Positions 38,593-48,247 are shown, counted from the first letter of the stretch. The stretch is DNA of 64,000 nucleotides from Bradyrhizobium sp. SK17 (GCF_002831585.1 NZ_CP025113.1:1-64000), one strand, 5' to 3'. The notes: generated by a model not told the origin, from the sequence alone. Made by a program: numbers and translations.

Positions 38593-39967
38593 GCGTCAGG
38601 CCCTCGATGCGCAGCGTCGGCGAATTGACGCCGTAGCGGAACTCAAGATCATTGGCGGCGACCAGCGACTTGAACATCGGCAGCAGATGGCCGGCGATGG
38701 TCACTTCGCTGACCGGATAGGTGATCTCGCCATTCTCGATCCAGAACCCCGACGCGCCGCGGCTGTAATCGCCGGTCACGCCGTTGACCCCTGAACCGAT
38801 CAGGTCGGTGACGTAGAAGCCCTGCTTGATGTCGGAGATCAATTCCTTCGGCGTCACCGCGCCCGCCTCGAGATGCAGGTTGTACGTTCCCGGCGACGGC
38901 GACGACGACACGCCGCGATGCGCATGCCCGGTCGTGACCAGGCCGAGTTCGCGTGCGGTCGCCGAATCCAGCACCCAGGTGGTCAGCACGCCGGCGTCGA
39001 TCAGCGCCGTCTTCTTCACCTTGACGCCTTCGGCGTCGAAGGTCTGCGAACGCAGGCCGCGCACGCGCAACGGATCGTCGATGATGCGGATCTCCTTGGA
39101 GAACAGCTGCTCGCCGAGCTTGTCCTTCAGGAAGCTGGTCTTGCGCGCGATCGAGGCGCCGTTGATGGCACCGACCAGATGGCCGACGATCGAGCCGGCA
39201 ACGCGCGGATCGAACACCACCGGCACCTTGCAGGTCTCGACCTTGCGCGGATTGAACCGCGCCACTGCGCGCTCGCCGGCCTTGCGGCCAACGGTCGTGG
39301 GTGAATCGAGATCGGACGCATGCGGCGCGCTGGTGAAATCGTAGTCGCGCTCCATGCCGGTGCCTTCACCGGAAATCGCCGTCGTCGAGATGCCGTGGCT
39401 GGAGCGCAAATAAGAACCGTGGAAGCCGGTCGACGTCACCAGCACCATGCCGCCAATGCCGGTCGAGGCCGACGCACCGCCGGACTTGGTGACGCCCTTG
39501 ACGGCGAGCGCCGCCGCCTCGGCTTCGATGGCGCGCTGCTCGAGTTCGGCCGTGGTCGGCACCGTGCGGTCGAGCAGATCGAGATCGGGGAAATCATGCG
39601 CATGCAGCGCGGGGTCGGCCAGCCCGACATATTTGTCGTCGGGCGCCACGCGGGCCATCGCCACTGCGCGCTCGGCGAGCTTGGCGATGCCGTCGCCGCT
39701 GACGTCATTGGTCGAGACCACCGCCTGGCGCTGGCCGACGAACACCCGCAGGCCCACGTCATCGCCTTCGGAGCGCTCGGTCTCCTCGACGCGGCCGTCG
39801 CGCACCTCGACGCCTTGCGAGACGCCGCGCACCGCGATGGCATCGGCGGCATCGGCGCCGGCGCGCTTGGCGGCATCGACCAGACGTTGCGCGAGGTCGC
39901 TGAGCGCGGATTGATCGAACAGATCGGAGGTATCGCCGTGTCGCGATGCGGATGGTGAAGAGTTCAC
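38579..39967 (-). CDS. pmbA: TldE/PmbA-family protein
   Basis: 462 residues. Gene of the TldD/TldE (PmbA) protease pair that matures peptides such as microcin B17 and degrades CcdA. I see no HExxxH zinc motif, so this is the TldE (non-metal) subunit. Conserved family segments are VRDGRVEETERSEGDDVGLR, HAHRGVSSSPSPGTYNLHLE and NGEITYPVSEVTIAGHL. TldD is not in the window. Followed by the phosphatase gene. Confidence 0.92.
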   Translation of the reverse strand: MNSSPSASRHGDTSDLFDQSALSDLAQRLVDAAKRAGADAADAIAVRGVSQGVEVRDGRVEETERSEGDDVGLRVFVGQRQAVVSTNDVSGDGIAKLAERAVAMARVAPDDKYVGLADPALHAHDFPDLDLLDRTVPTTAELEQRAIEAEAAALAVKGVTKSGGASASTGIGGMVLVTSTGFHGSYLRSSHGISTTAISGEGTGMERDYDFTSAPHASDLDSPTTVGRKAGERAVARFNPRKVETCKVPVVFDPRVAGSIVGHLVGAINGASIARKTSFLKDKLGEQLFSKEIRIIDDPLRVRGLRSQTFDAEGVKVKKTALIDAGVLTTWVLDSATARELGLVTTGHAHRGVSSSPSPGTYNLHLEAGAVTPKELISDIKQGFYVTDLIGSGVNGVTGDYSRGASGFWIENGEITYPVSEVTIAGHLLPMFKSLVAANDLEFRYGVNSPTLRIEGLTLGGR

Positions 39968-40242
39968 GAACGAATTCCTGCGGATTGAGGGGGGCCCGGA
40001 GCGAAGTCGACAGACCTCACCAGATGTGCCGGATTCACAAGGATTTCAAGCACTTTGCGCCGGCGGGCAACAAAGATTTGAGTGATCGGCGCAAGGCTTC
40101 GTCAATCATGCGGGCCAACCTCTTGTCAATCATGGCGCCAGGTGAGGAGCAATTAACCAGGCTTTTTAAGCTGAAACGGCCGTCGCTCGGCTAGGCTCTC
40201 ACACATCGACCGGGAACATAATCCCGGCGGGGAGAGTAGGCT

Positions 40243-40767
40243 TTGAGGCGTCAAACACCAACAAGCGGAATCAATTCCGCCGGGTCGAGCTGCGCATTGC
40301 GGCTCGACCCTCTTTCCCTTCCGCTGAGCTTCCATGCGCAGGATTCGCGCGCGGATGGCGGCATGCGGCAGGTCGAGCTTCATCGCGAACATGTCGTGCT
40401 GCGCCGTGCCGTCCTCGGCATGCGGATGGCGGTCAATGTTCGCGTCAGCGATTTCCTGGGCGTCGCCGTACGCGGCATCGACGATACGCAAATGCTGGTG
40501 CTGGTTCACCGCGATCCCGCGCTCTCGATTCCGCTCGGCTCCAGTTCGGACGCCGACGAGATCACGTCCGCCTGGCAGATGTGGAGCGACATCTTCCGTC
40601 TGCCGCAACTGACCGAGCCGGCGCCGCGAATGCCTTCCCCGCGCCGCCGCCGCCGCAACGCGATCCGCGCCCGCCGCCCGAAATTCCTGGTCCGCCGCCG
40701 CGCCGGATTCCGCCTCAACGAAGCCAGCGTGCATCGCGACGAGCGCGAGATCATCGCGCGGGATTAG
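40243..40767 (+). CDS. Conserved hypothetical protein (possibly DUF6101)
   Basis: 174 residues. Start TTG 40243, with GGGGAGAG about 10 bases upstream; the next plausible start is ATG about 40 residues on. The middle (VVLRRAVLGMRMAVNVRVSD then FLGVAVR, MLVLVHRDPALSIPL) has a beta-rich pattern, with an Arg-rich segment (about 135-160, PRRRRRNAIRARRPKFLVRRRAG) near the end. I cannot name a function. A hairpin (CCGGGA...TCCCGG, near 40210-40226) lies just upstream. The preceding 39968-40242 stretch shows no gene. Confidence 0.65.
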   Translation: MRRQTPTSGINSAGSSCALRLDPLSLPLSFHAQDSRADGGMRQVELHREHVVLRRAVLGMRMAVNVRVSDFLGVAVRGIDDTQMLVLVHRDPALSIPLGSSSDADEITSAWQMWSDIFRLPQLTEPAPRMPSPRRRRRNAIRARRPKFLVRRRAGFRLNEASVHRDEREIIARD

Positions 40768-40808
40768 TTGCATCGCTCGAGATGCGGTCCACTCACCACA
40801 TGATCGGT

Positions 40809-40931
40809 GTCGTCCCGGCGAAGGCCGGGACCCATAACCACCGATGCTGCTTGTTGTGTGATGCTGGAACGACGAGTCCCGTCAACAACACATGCTGCGG
40901 CGTATGGGTCCCGGCCTTCGCCGGGACGACA
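40809..40931. repeat. Intergenic palindromic repeat, family B (second copy)
   Basis: GTGTCGTCCCGGCGAAGGCC on the left is inverted as GGCCTTCGCCGGGACGACAC on the right, with inner GGGACCCATA / TATGGGTCCC. Same family as 3484-3625. Between convergent genes at 40767 and 41025. Confidence 0.85.
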
Positions 40932-41024
40932 CCGAATGTGCTGCACGGCCAGTGAACAAAACTTCGGCGTTCTCGCTACGTGAATCGCCCGACCTTTTGC
41001 AACGATCGCCCGGAACGACGAGAG

Positions 41025-41957
41025 CTACGCCGCGCGCAGCACCGCGTCGACGACCAGGCTCGCGAACAACATGAAGCCGGCGTCGCGGTTGGACTTGAAG
41101 ATGCGCAGGCAGAGCGCGGGATCGCTGGTGTCGAGCCGGCGCACCTGCCAGGCCAGATGCAGCGCAAATGCCGCGAGGCCGATCCAGGCCGGCCAGCGCG
41201 CGCCGGCCAGCGCGAATGCGGTGCCGATCAACAGCACGGCGAGGCCATAGAAGATCACCAGCGCCCGATGGGTGCGCGCGCCGAACAGGCGGGCGGTGGA
41301 TTTGACGCCGATCAGCGCATCATCCTCGGCGTCCTGATGGGCGTAGATGGTGTCGTAGGCGATCACCCAGGCGATCGATCCGGCATAGAGCGCGATCGCC
41401 GTGACGTCGATACGTTCGAGCGTCACCGCAAATCCCATCAGCGCGCCGTAGGAGAAGGCGAGACCGAGCACGACCTGCGGCCACCAGGTGATCCGTTTCA
41501 TGAACGGATAGATCGCGACGATCGCCAGCGAGGCGATGCCGGTCATGACCGCGAAACGGTTGAACTGCAACAGCACCGCAAGCCCGATCAACGCCTGCAC
41601 GACCATGAAGACCACGGCCTGCGTCACCGTCACCTGCCCGGCCGGGATCGGACGCGACCGGGTGCGCTCGACCTTGGCGTCGAGATCGCGATCGGTGATG
41701 TCGTTCCAGGTGCAGCCCGCGCCGCGCATCACGAAGGCGCCGATGAAGAACAGCAGGACGACGAGCGGCAGCGAGCGCACGTCATGCGCGACGCCGGCAG
41801 CGAGCGCCGCCGACCACCAGCACGGCATCAACAACAGCCAGGAGCCGATCGGCCGGTCGTAGCGCGCGAGCCGCAGATAGGGCCGCGACCAGACCGGCGC
41901 ATGGGTATCCACCCAGTTGCCCGTGGAGTCGGCAACGCGGGCGGAAACGTCGCTCAT
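41025..41957 (-). CDS. ubiA: 4-hydroxybenzoate polyprenyltransferase
   Basis: 310 residues, about eight membrane helices. Transfers the polyprenyl chain to 4-hydroxybenzoate in ubiquinone synthesis, in the inner membrane. First Asp-rich motif NDITDRDLD (85-93), second YAHQDAEDDALIGVKS (about 200-215), both facing the cytosol and binding Mg-pyrophosphate. Length and motifs are standard. The next gene upstream (41968) is on the same strand after 10 bases, but its product looks unrelated. Confidence 0.94.
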   Translation of the reverse strand: MSDVSARVADSTGNWVDTHAPVWSRPYLRLARYDRPIGSWLLLMPCWWSAALAAGVAHDVRSLPLVVLLFFIGAFVMRGAGCTWNDITDRDLDAKVERTRSRPIPAGQVTVTQAVVFMVVQALIGLAVLLQFNRFAVMTGIASLAIVAIYPFMKRITWWPQVVLGLAFSYGALMGFAVTLERIDVTAIALYAGSIAWVIAYDTIYAHQDAEDDALIGVKSTARLFGARTHRALVIFYGLAVLLIGTAFALAGARWPAWIGLAAFALHLAWQVRRLDTSDPALCLRIFKSNRDAGFMLFASLVVDAVLRAA

Positions 41958-41967
41958 GGCTGACCCA

Positions 41968-42702
41968 TCATCGGGTGAGAACGTTGCCGTTCAGCGTATC
42001 GAAGGTGCTGCCGCCCTTCTTGCTCGGGGTCGCTTCCGGCAGCGAGGCGGACGAACCCAGCACATCGCTCAGCGTCGGCCCGGCCGGCCCGCGCGGCTGC
42101 GCCGCAGCCTGCTCCGCGACGTTGCAGACCTTCTTCAGGAGAGCCTCGGTATTCTTGTGGCCGTTCTTGAGCTGGTCGGAGATCTGTGCCGGAATTCCGC
42201 ACTTCGAGGCGTTGGCCTCGACATATCTGATCATCTTGATCTCGGCCTGGCTGTAATTGCCGATCAGCTTGCAGGCCTCCTGCGGGCTGGCGTGGCGATC
42301 GCTCGCGGTCTTGATCGCCTTGCCGCGCTTCTCCGCCTCTTCACGCAGCGGGACGAAATTCTTCATGCAGGCGTCGCTTGCTCCGCCTGCTCCGGCGCCC
42401 GGAGGCGGCGGCGGAGACGAGAGGCCGCCGCCCGCGATCGGCGCCGCACCATTGCTCGGGAACGGCGACGGCGCCCCACCGACCCGTGCCGCCGGCGCTC
42501 CGTTGACCGGCGGGAATGCGGAATCGGTGGCGGTCGCGGTATTCGTCCTGGCCGGGCGAGCGCCATTCACCGGCGGAAACGCAGGGTCGTTGACGGTGCC
42601 CGTCTGTCCGGGCAGCGGAGCCGGAAAAGCGCTCTGGGCCACGGCGTGGCCCATCGACAGGGCGGTCGCGGCAACGGTCAGCACGATCAGGCGGCGGATC
42701 AT
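41968..42702 (-). CDS. Secreted hypothetical protein with AFPPVNG repeats
   Basis: 244 residues from ATG 42702; the signal peptide is about 1-23 (MGHAVAQ). Residues 24-90 are Pro/Ala-rich with AFPPVNG twice and a related FPAPLPG and PFPSNGA. A helical domain follows with cysteines (DACMKNFVPLREEAEKRGKA, about 103-122; EACKLIG; CGIPAQI; CNVAEQ). Looks like a periplasmic protein of unknown function, with possible disulphides. Upstream of ubiA on the same strand. Confidence 0.78.
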   Translation of the reverse strand: MIRRLIVLTVAATALSMGHAVAQSAFPAPLPGQTGTVNDPAFPPVNGARPARTNTATATDSAFPPVNGAPAARVGGAPSPFPSNGAAPIAGGGLSSPPPPPGAGAGGASDACMKNFVPLREEAEKRGKAIKTASDRHASPQEACKLIGNYSQAEIKMIRYVEANASKCGIPAQISDQLKNGHKNTEALLKKVCNVAEQAAAQPRGPAGPTLSDVLGSSASLPEATPSKKGGSTFDTLNGNVLTR

Positions 42703-42909
42703 CGAGGGTGTTTCTCCGGCAAAAGGTCCAGGCAACCCCAGCGCAACAAAACGAAGCAACCAATTTGGGGGCGTTTTACGATTCCTGTGATGCCTTAACA
42801 ACCCGTGGATTTTGGCGACAGCGCGGCGTAGGGCCACATCGGCCACATTAAATTGTTCCCCGATTTGAAGCCTTTAGGCTACGAACGGCGGGAAAATGGA
42901 CGATTAGCC

Positions 42910-43737
42910 ATGCCTGAACTCGATTTCCGCAGCCCGCGCCTGTTTGTCGATGCCCAGCTCGGCGCGGACACAATCGTTTCGCTCGACCGTGACCAGAGCA
43001 ACTATCTCGGCAACGTGCTGCGGCTCGGCGCCGGGGACAGCGTGCTGGTGTTCAATGGCCGCGACGGCGAATGGCAGGCCGCGATTTCCGGCCGCAAGCG
43101 GGCGGACACGCTGACGGTCTTGGCGCAAACCCGCACCCAGGATCGTCTGCCCGACGTTGCTTACGTGTTCGCGCCGCTGAAGCATGCGCGGCTCGACTAC
43201 ATGGTGCAGAAGGCGGTCGAGATGGGCGCGGCCCGGCTGGTGCCGGTGATGACGCGCTTCACCCAGGTGTCGCGGGTCAACAGCGAGCGGATGCGCGCCA
43301 ATGTGGTCGAGGCCGCCGAGCAATGCGGCATCATCTCGCTGGCCGAGGTCGCCGAGCCGGTGCCGCTGGAGCGCTTCCTCGCCGGGCGCGACCAGGCGCG
43401 GCTGCTGGTGTTCTGCGATGAGGCCGCCGAGGTCGCGAACCCGGTGCAGGTGCTGCAAGCCGCGAGGGTCGGCAATGCCGGGATCGACGTCCTGATCGGC
43501 CCCGAGGGCGGGTTCGCCGAGGAGGAACGCGCCCTGCTGCTGCGCCAGCCCTCGATCCTGCGCCTCGCGCTCGGCCCACGCATCCTGCGCGCCGACACCG
43601 CCGCCGTCGCTGCGCTGGCGCTGGTGCAGGCGGCGCTGGGGGATTGGGGGACCAGTGATGGACGTGCCGGCGGAAGGGTTCCCTCCCCCCTTGCGGGGAG
43701 GGTTAGGGAGAAGGGTGCCGCTTGCTCCGCTGCGTAG
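42910..43737 (+). CDS. rsmE: 16S rRNA m3U1498 methyltransferase, with repeat-derived tail
   Basis: 275 residues from ATG 42910. SPOUT-family RsmE: N-terminal PUA-like part (SRLFV-type RLFVDAQL), YMVQKAVEMGAARLVPVMT, then the SAM knot IGPEGGFAEEERALL and LGPRILRADTAAVAAL. Normal length is about 245; the last 25 residues (from about GTSDGRAGG, including PSPLAGRVREKG) are encoded by the left arm of the palindromic repeat at 43680-43840, so the native stop may have been overtaken by the insertion. Confidence 0.93.
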   Translation: MPELDFRSPRLFVDAQLGADTIVSLDRDQSNYLGNVLRLGAGDSVLVFNGRDGEWQAAISGRKRADTLTVLAQTRTQDRLPDVAYVFAPLKHARLDYMVQKAVEMGAARLVPVMTRFTQVSRVNSERMRANVVEAAEQCGIISLAEVAEPVPLERFLAGRDQARLLVFCDEAAEVANPVQVLQAARVGNAGIDVLIGPEGGFAEEERALLLRQPSILRLALGPRILRADTAAVAALALVQAALGDWGTSDGRAGGRVPSPLAGRVREKGAACSAA

Positions 43738-43840
43738 CAATCGGCGGAGAATTTACACGCGATTTGCCGCTGAATCTCGACGGCCGGAGCCCGGGGGCTT
43801 ACCCCTCTCCCCAACCCTCTCCCGCAAGGGGGAGGGAGCC
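43680..43840. repeat. Palindromic repeat, family C (second copy), overlapping the rsmE end; content of the 43738-44055 gap
   Basis: TTCCCTCCCCCCTTGCGGGG then AGGGTTAGGGAGAAGGG, inverted at 43800-43840 as CCCCTCTCCCCAACCCTCTC then CCGCAAGGGGGAGGGA. Same family as 7920-8066. The rest of the gap is an AT-richer stretch around 43895-43945 that must hold the hisZ promoter; no gene seen. Confidence 0.82.
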
Positions 43841-44055
43841 AGAGCAGAGTGCTCACCTCACTAGCTCCGCCTCTGGCCAAATTCCTGCCCTAGCCAAGCC
43901 GTCGCAAAATCGTTAACGAACCCAATCATTAAGCCACTTGGTCGATCTTTGGCCGATCCCTGTCGAAAGCCCGGGGCGGCCATGCTAAGGGCTGCGCCAA
44001 CACCACTTGTGGAACCAGCCCTGGAACGCGATTTCGGGGCGAACTGGACGTCGAG

Positions 44056-45222
44056 ATGACCGAAGCTGCCGCACCACGATCTGCCGCCGGATCCGCCGAC
44101 TGGGCGGATGCGCTGCTGGCCTCGTTCGCGCAGGCCGGTTACGTCCGGTCCGAGCCTGCCATCCTACAGCCGGCCGAGCCGTTCCTCGACCTCTCCGGCG
44201 AGGACATCCGCAAGAGCCTCTATTTGACCACCGATCCGAGCGGCGAAGAGCTCTGCCTGCGCCCGGACCTCACGATCCCGGTGGCACGCGACTACCTCGC
44301 CTCGCCTCGCGCCGGCCAGCCGGCCGGCTTCAGCTATCTCGGGCCGGTGTTCCGCTATCGCGACGGCCAGCCGAGCCAGTTCCTGCAGGCCGGCATCGAA
44401 TCGTTCGGCCGGCAGGACCGCGCCGCGGCCGATGCCGAGATGCTGGCGCTGGCGCTGGAGGCCACCACGGCGTTCGGGCTGAACGACGTCGAGATCCGCA
44501 CCGGCGACGTCGCGCTGTTCAACGCGCTGATCGATGCGCTCGAGCTTTACCCGGTGTGGCGGCGACGGCTGATCAAGGATTTCAACCGCAAGGTTTCGCT
44601 GACCGACGACATCGAGCAACTGACACTGGCGACCGCGCCGGGCCGCAACGAGTATCAGGGCGTGCTGGCGGCGCTCGCCGGCTCCGATCGCAAGGCGGCA
44701 CTGGCGCTGGTCACCGATTTGATGTCGATCGCCGGCACCACCAATGTCGGCGGCCGCACGGTCGCCGAGATCGCCGACCGCTTCCTCGAGCAATCGACCC
44801 TGAAGGGCGGCGCGCTACCGCGCGATGCCGTCACGACCATCAAGCGCTTCCTCGCCATATCCGGCGATCCCGACGATGCGGTCGCGCAACTGCGCGCCCT
44901 CGCCGGCGACGCCAGGCTCGACCTCACCGCCGCGATCGACCAGTTCGAGAGCCGGGTCGGTTTCATGGCCGCACGCGGCATCGACACCGGCAAGACCCGG
45001 TTCTCGACCGCGTTCGGCCGCGGCCTCGACTATTACACCGGCTTCGAATTCGAACTGCATGCCAGGGGCAACGGCGCCGAGCCGCTGGTCGCGGGCGGCC
45101 GCTATGACGGCCTGATGTCGCAGCTTGGATCAGCCAACCCGATCCCCGCGGTCGGCTTCTCGGTCTGGATCGAGCCGATGACCCGGCATGGCAAGGCCGC
45201 TGGCCGCGGAGTTGCACCATGA
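44056..45222 (+). CDS. hisZ: ATP phosphoribosyltransferase regulatory subunit
   Basis: 388 residues. A histidyl-tRNA synthetase paralogue without charging activity, needed for HisG of the short type. Class II synthetase traces: [20 protein letters not shown], then [15 protein letters not shown] (motif 2 area), [14 protein letters not shown] and [15 protein letters not shown]. No anticodon domain. Overlaps hisG by 4 bases (ATGA), so subunit production is coupled. A family C repeat lies upstream. Confidence 0.93.
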   Translation: MTEAAAPRSAAGSADWADALLASFAQAGYVRSEPAILQPAEPFLDLSGEDIRKSLYLTTDPSGEELCLRPDLTIPVARDYLASPRAGQPAGFSYLGPVFRYRDGQPSQFLQAGIESFGRQDRAAADAEMLALALEATTAFGLNDVEIRTGDVALFNALIDALELYPVWRRRLIKDFNRKVSLTDDIEQLTLATAPGRNEYQGVLAALAGSDRKAALALVTDLMSIAGTTNVGGRTVAEIADRFLEQSTLKGGALPRDAVTTIKRFLAISGDPDDAVAQLRALAGDARLDLTAAIDQFESRVGFMAARGIDTGKTRFSTAFGRGLDYYTGFEFELHARGNGAEPLVAGGRYDGLMSQLGSANPIPAVGFSVWIEPMTRHGKAAGRGVAP

Positions 45223-46196
45223 GCACGCCCTTCGTCGTCGCCGTTCCTTCCAAGGGTCGCCTGCAAGAGAACGCGGAAGGCTTCTTCGCCCGCGCCGGGC
45301 TGACGCTGTCGAAGGCCGGCGGCGCGCGCGACTATCGCGGCACCATCGCCGGCGTCGACAATGTCGAGATCGCCTATCTCTCGGCGAGCGAGATCGCGGC
45401 CAATCTGGCGCGCGGCACCGTGCATCTCGGGGTCACAGGCGAGGATCTGGTGCGCGAGAGCATCACCGATGCCGACAAGCGCGTACTGATGATCGAGGGC
45501 CTCGGCTTCGGCTATGCCAATGTCGTGGTGGCGGTGCCGCAGGCCTGGATCGATGTCCGCACCATGGCCGACCTCGACGACGTCGCATCGGGCTTCCGCG
45601 AGCAGCACAATCACCGCATGCGGGTCGCGACCAAATACATCAACCTGACCCGCGGCTTCTTCGCCAGGCACGGCGTCGGCGACTACCGGATCGTCGAGAG
45701 CGCCGGCGCCACCGAGGGCGCGCCCGCGGCCGGCACCGCCGAATTGATCGTCGACATCACGACCACAGGCGCAACGCTCGCCGCCAACGGGCTCAAGGTG
45801 CTCGATGACGGCGTGATGCTGCGCAGCCAGGCCAATCTGGTGGCATCAAAGGATGCCGACTGGTCGACCGGCGCCCGCGAAACCGCGCGCGTCATCCTCG
45901 ACCACATCGCCGCCCGCGCCCGCGCCAGCAAGTATCGCGAGGTCCGCACCCGCTTTGCCGGCTGCAACGATGCGCTGCTGTCCGAGGCGCATAACCGTTT
46001 CGGCGTGGTCGCCCCGTTTGGCAGCCCGACCTCCTCGGGCATGCTCACGCTGCACTGCCCGCCCGGCAAGCTCTACGCGCTCGGCAGCTTCCTGCGCGAG
46101 CACGGCGCCGAGACCGTGTCGGTGGTGTCGCTGGACTACGTGTTCGACCGGGAGAACCCGTTGTTCGCCAGGCTCGAGGCGTTCCTGCGACAATGA
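45219..46196 (+). CDS. hisG: ATP phosphoribosyltransferase, catalytic subunit
   Basis: 325 residues. First step of histidine synthesis: ATP plus PRPP to phosphoribosyl-ATP. Starts with [23 protein letters not shown] and has the [22 protein letters not shown]-binding loop. Longer than the usual short form (about 210-230 residues), with an additional 90-100 residues from about 225, unlike the typical ACT-type tail of the long form. Presence of hisZ next door fits the hetero-octameric type. Confidence 0.93.
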   Translation: MSTPFVVAVPSKGRLQENAEGFFARAGLTLSKAGGARDYRGTIAGVDNVEIAYLSASEIAANLARGTVHLGVTGEDLVRESITDADKRVLMIEGLGFGYANVVVAVPQAWIDVRTMADLDDVASGFREQHNHRMRVATKYINLTRGFFARHGVGDYRIVESAGATEGAPAAGTAELIVDITTTGATLAANGLKVLDDGVMLRSQANLVASKDADWSTGARETARVILDHIAARARASKYREVRTRFAGCNDALLSEAHNRFGVVAPFGSPTSSGMLTLHCPPGKLYALGSFLREHGAETVSVVSLDYVFDRENPLFARLEAFLRQ

Positions 46197-46284
46197 GTCG
46201 GCCCCGCCGTTCATGTTGGCGACAGCCGGCCGTCGGTACCATATTGTGTCCAAGGGACATGTTGTTTGAGGTGTCGTCTGCACG

Positions 46285-46350
46285 CGAACCGGAACTCCAC
46301 CCCGCATCAAGTGCGGGGCAGGCTTCGCTCGAGATCGCGCTCGTTTTCTG
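46285..46350. repeat. Partial family D repeat split by a small palindrome
   Basis: CACGCGAACCGGAACTCCAC and GCTTCGCTCGAGATCGCGCT correspond to CACGCGAACCGGTATCCACT and TTCGCTCGAAAACGCTC in the copy at 11740-11842. Between them sits an extra CCCCGCATCAAGTGCGGGG hairpin. Located in the hisG-glycosyltransferase gap. Confidence 0.6.
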
Positions 46351-46361
46351 GAACCTGACCG

Positions 46362-47408
46362 ATGATGCTGGGCTCTGACGTTTCCAGCCTGACTACCACC
46401 GCCAAGACCGCCGCCGCGCAGGGTCTGTCGATCGTCGTGCCCGTCTACAACGAGGCCGCCGGGCTCGCGGCGCTGCACCAGCGGCTGGTCGACCTCGCGA
46501 GGTCGCTCCGTGCCCGTTACGGTCTGCCCTGCGAAGTGGTCTATGTCGACGACGGCAGCGCGGACAACACGCTGGCGATCGCGCGCGGCCTGCCCGCCGA
46601 CGGGCTCGACCTACAGGTGGTGTCGCTGTCGCGCAATTTCGGCAAGGAGGCGGCGCTGATGGCCGGCCTCGACCACGCCCGCCGCGGCGCGGTGCTGTTC
46701 ATGGATGGCGACGGCCAGCATCCGCCGACGCTGGTGGAACAACTGGTCGCGCACTGGATCGATGACGGCTACGACGTGGTCTACACCGCGAAGGCGCATC
46801 GCGACAATGAATCGGCGTTGCGTCGGCTTTCGGTGCGCGGCTTCTACGCGCTGATCAATTGGGGCGCGCGGCAGAAGATCCCGGAGGATGCCGGCGACTT
46901 CCGCCTGCTGTCGCCGCGCGCGGCACTGGCGCTGCGGCAATTGCCGGAGCGCAACCGCTTCTTCAAGGGACTGGCGAGCTGGATCGGCTTCAGGCAGATC
47001 CGCGTCGACTACGAGCCGGCGCCGCGCGCGCATGGCGTCACCACCTTCAATGCCGGCCGGCTGATCGGCCTGTCGATCGAGGGGCTGACCTCGTTCTCGG
47101 TGGCGCCGCTGCGCTTCGCCAGCCTGCTCGGCGCGCTGCTGGCGGGCGCGGCCTTCCTGTTCGGGCTCTCGATCCTCTGGGAAGTCTGGACCACCGGCAA
47201 GCAGGTGCCCGGCTATCCGTCGCTGATGATCGGCGTGATGACGATCGGCGGCGTGCAGTTGATCATGATCGGCATCGTCGGCGAATATATCGGCAAGATC
47301 CTCTCCGAGCTGAAGGCACGGCCGATCTACTTCGTCGCCGAGCACACCGAGAAGCACGCCGACGGCGGCGCGGCGCAGAGCGCTACCGAGCGGACCGCCG
47401 CCGAATGA
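46362..47408 (+). CDS. Family 2 glycosyltransferase with two C-terminal membrane helices (ArnC/GtrB type)
   Basis: 348 residues. A GT-A domain with IVVPVYNEAAGLAAL (about 24-38), VYVDDGSADNT and the DxD in FMDGDGQHPP (D115, D117). Two membrane helices near 242-268 and 275-301 lie in the C-terminal third, followed by GEYIGKILSELKARPIYFV, the characteristic C-terminal segment of polyprenyl-phosphate sugar transferases. Likely attaches a sugar to a lipid carrier at the cytosolic face. Overlaps the following deacetylase by 4 bases. Confidence 0.88.
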   Translation: MMLGSDVSSLTTTAKTAAAQGLSIVVPVYNEAAGLAALHQRLVDLARSLRARYGLPCEVVYVDDGSADNTLAIARGLPADGLDLQVVSLSRNFGKEAALMAGLDHARRGAVLFMDGDGQHPPTLVEQLVAHWIDDGYDVVYTAKAHRDNESALRRLSVRGFYALINWGARQKIPEDAGDFRLLSPRAALALRQLPERNRFFKGLASWIGFRQIRVDYEPAPRAHGVTTFNAGRLIGLSIEGLTSFSVAPLRFASLLGALLAGAAFLFGLSILWEVWTTGKQVPGYPSLMIGVMTIGGVQLIMIGIVGEYIGKILSELKARPIYFVAEHTEKHADGGAAQSATERTAAE

Positions 47409-48247
47409 GCGATCCCGCAGCGCTGCGACGGATCTGGCTGTGTGCCGATGATTATGGCCTGAGCGACGGCGTCAACCGCGCGATCCGCGATCTGATCGAG
47501 CGCGGCCGGCTCAACGCGACCTCGGTGATGACCGTGACGCCGGCAATCGGCCGCGACCCCGCCGCCGCGCTCACGGCCTCGGTGGCGAAGAGCCCGCGTT
47601 GCGCGATCGGGTTGCATGTGACGCTGACCGCGCCGTTCCGGCCGCTGACGATGCATTTCCGTCCGCTCGACGGCGACATGTTCCTGCCGTTCCCGCGGCT
47701 GTTGCGCGCCGGGCTGATGCACCGGCTCGATGCCGAACTGGTCCATGCCGAGGTGCTGGCGCAGCTTGCCACGTTCCACGATCTGTTCGGCCGCGCACCG
47801 GATTTCGTCGACGGCCATCAGCACGCGCAATTGTTCCCGCAGGTCCGCGACGGCTTCCTGCGCGCCGTGAAGGAGCGCGCGCCGGACGCCTGGGTGCGGC
47901 AGTGCGGACGCGACGGTCCGCTGGCACGCATCACCGGCCCCAAGACGTTGGTGCTGAGCGTGCTGAGCACCCAGTTCCGGGCCAAGGCGAGCCGCGCCGG
48001 CCTGCGCTTCAACCCGGCCTTCGCCGGCGCCTATGATTTCACGCGCACCAGCGACTTCGCCGCACTGATGCAAGGCTTCGTGGAGGGCCTGCCCGAAGAC
48101 GGCCTCGTGATGTGCCATCCGGGCTTCGTCGACGAGACGCTGAAAAGCCTCGATCCGCTGACCACGCAGCGCGAGATCGAGCATGCCTATCTGGCGAGCG
48201 ATGATTTCGCTGCGCTGCTCGACCTGAATAAAGTTACATTGGCCTGA
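47405..48247 (+). CDS. ChbG/HpnK (YdjC)-family deacetylase
   Basis: 280 residues. Metal-dependent deacetylase fold: WLCADDYGLSDGVNRAIRDL (metal Asp at 15-16), IGLHVTLT and DGHQHAQLFP supply the His ligands. Family members deacetylate chito-oligosaccharides or, as HpnK, act in hopanoid modification. Starting inside the stop of the glycosyltransferase gene, it probably trims the acetyl from the sugar that enzyme adds to lipid. No signal peptide. Confidence 0.87.
   Translation: MSDPAALRRIWLCADDYGLSDGVNRAIRDLIERGRLNATSVMTVTPAIGRDPAAALTASVAKSPRCAIGLHVTLTAPFRPLTMHFRPLDGDMFLPFPRLLRAGLMHRLDAELVHAEVLAQLATFHDLFGRAPDFVDGHQHAQLFPQVRDGFLRAVKERAPDAWVRQCGRDGPLARITGPKTLVLSVLSTQFRAKASRAGLRFNPAFAGAYDFTRTSDFAALMQGFVEGLPEDGLVMCHPGFVDETLKSLDPLTTQREIEHAYLASDDFAALLDLNKVTLA

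Noticed and set aside
39968..40242. Small RNA or short gene between pmbA and the TTG-start gene
   Set aside because: Only a weak hairpin near 40210-40226 is seen, and no promoter/terminator pair that would define a transcript.
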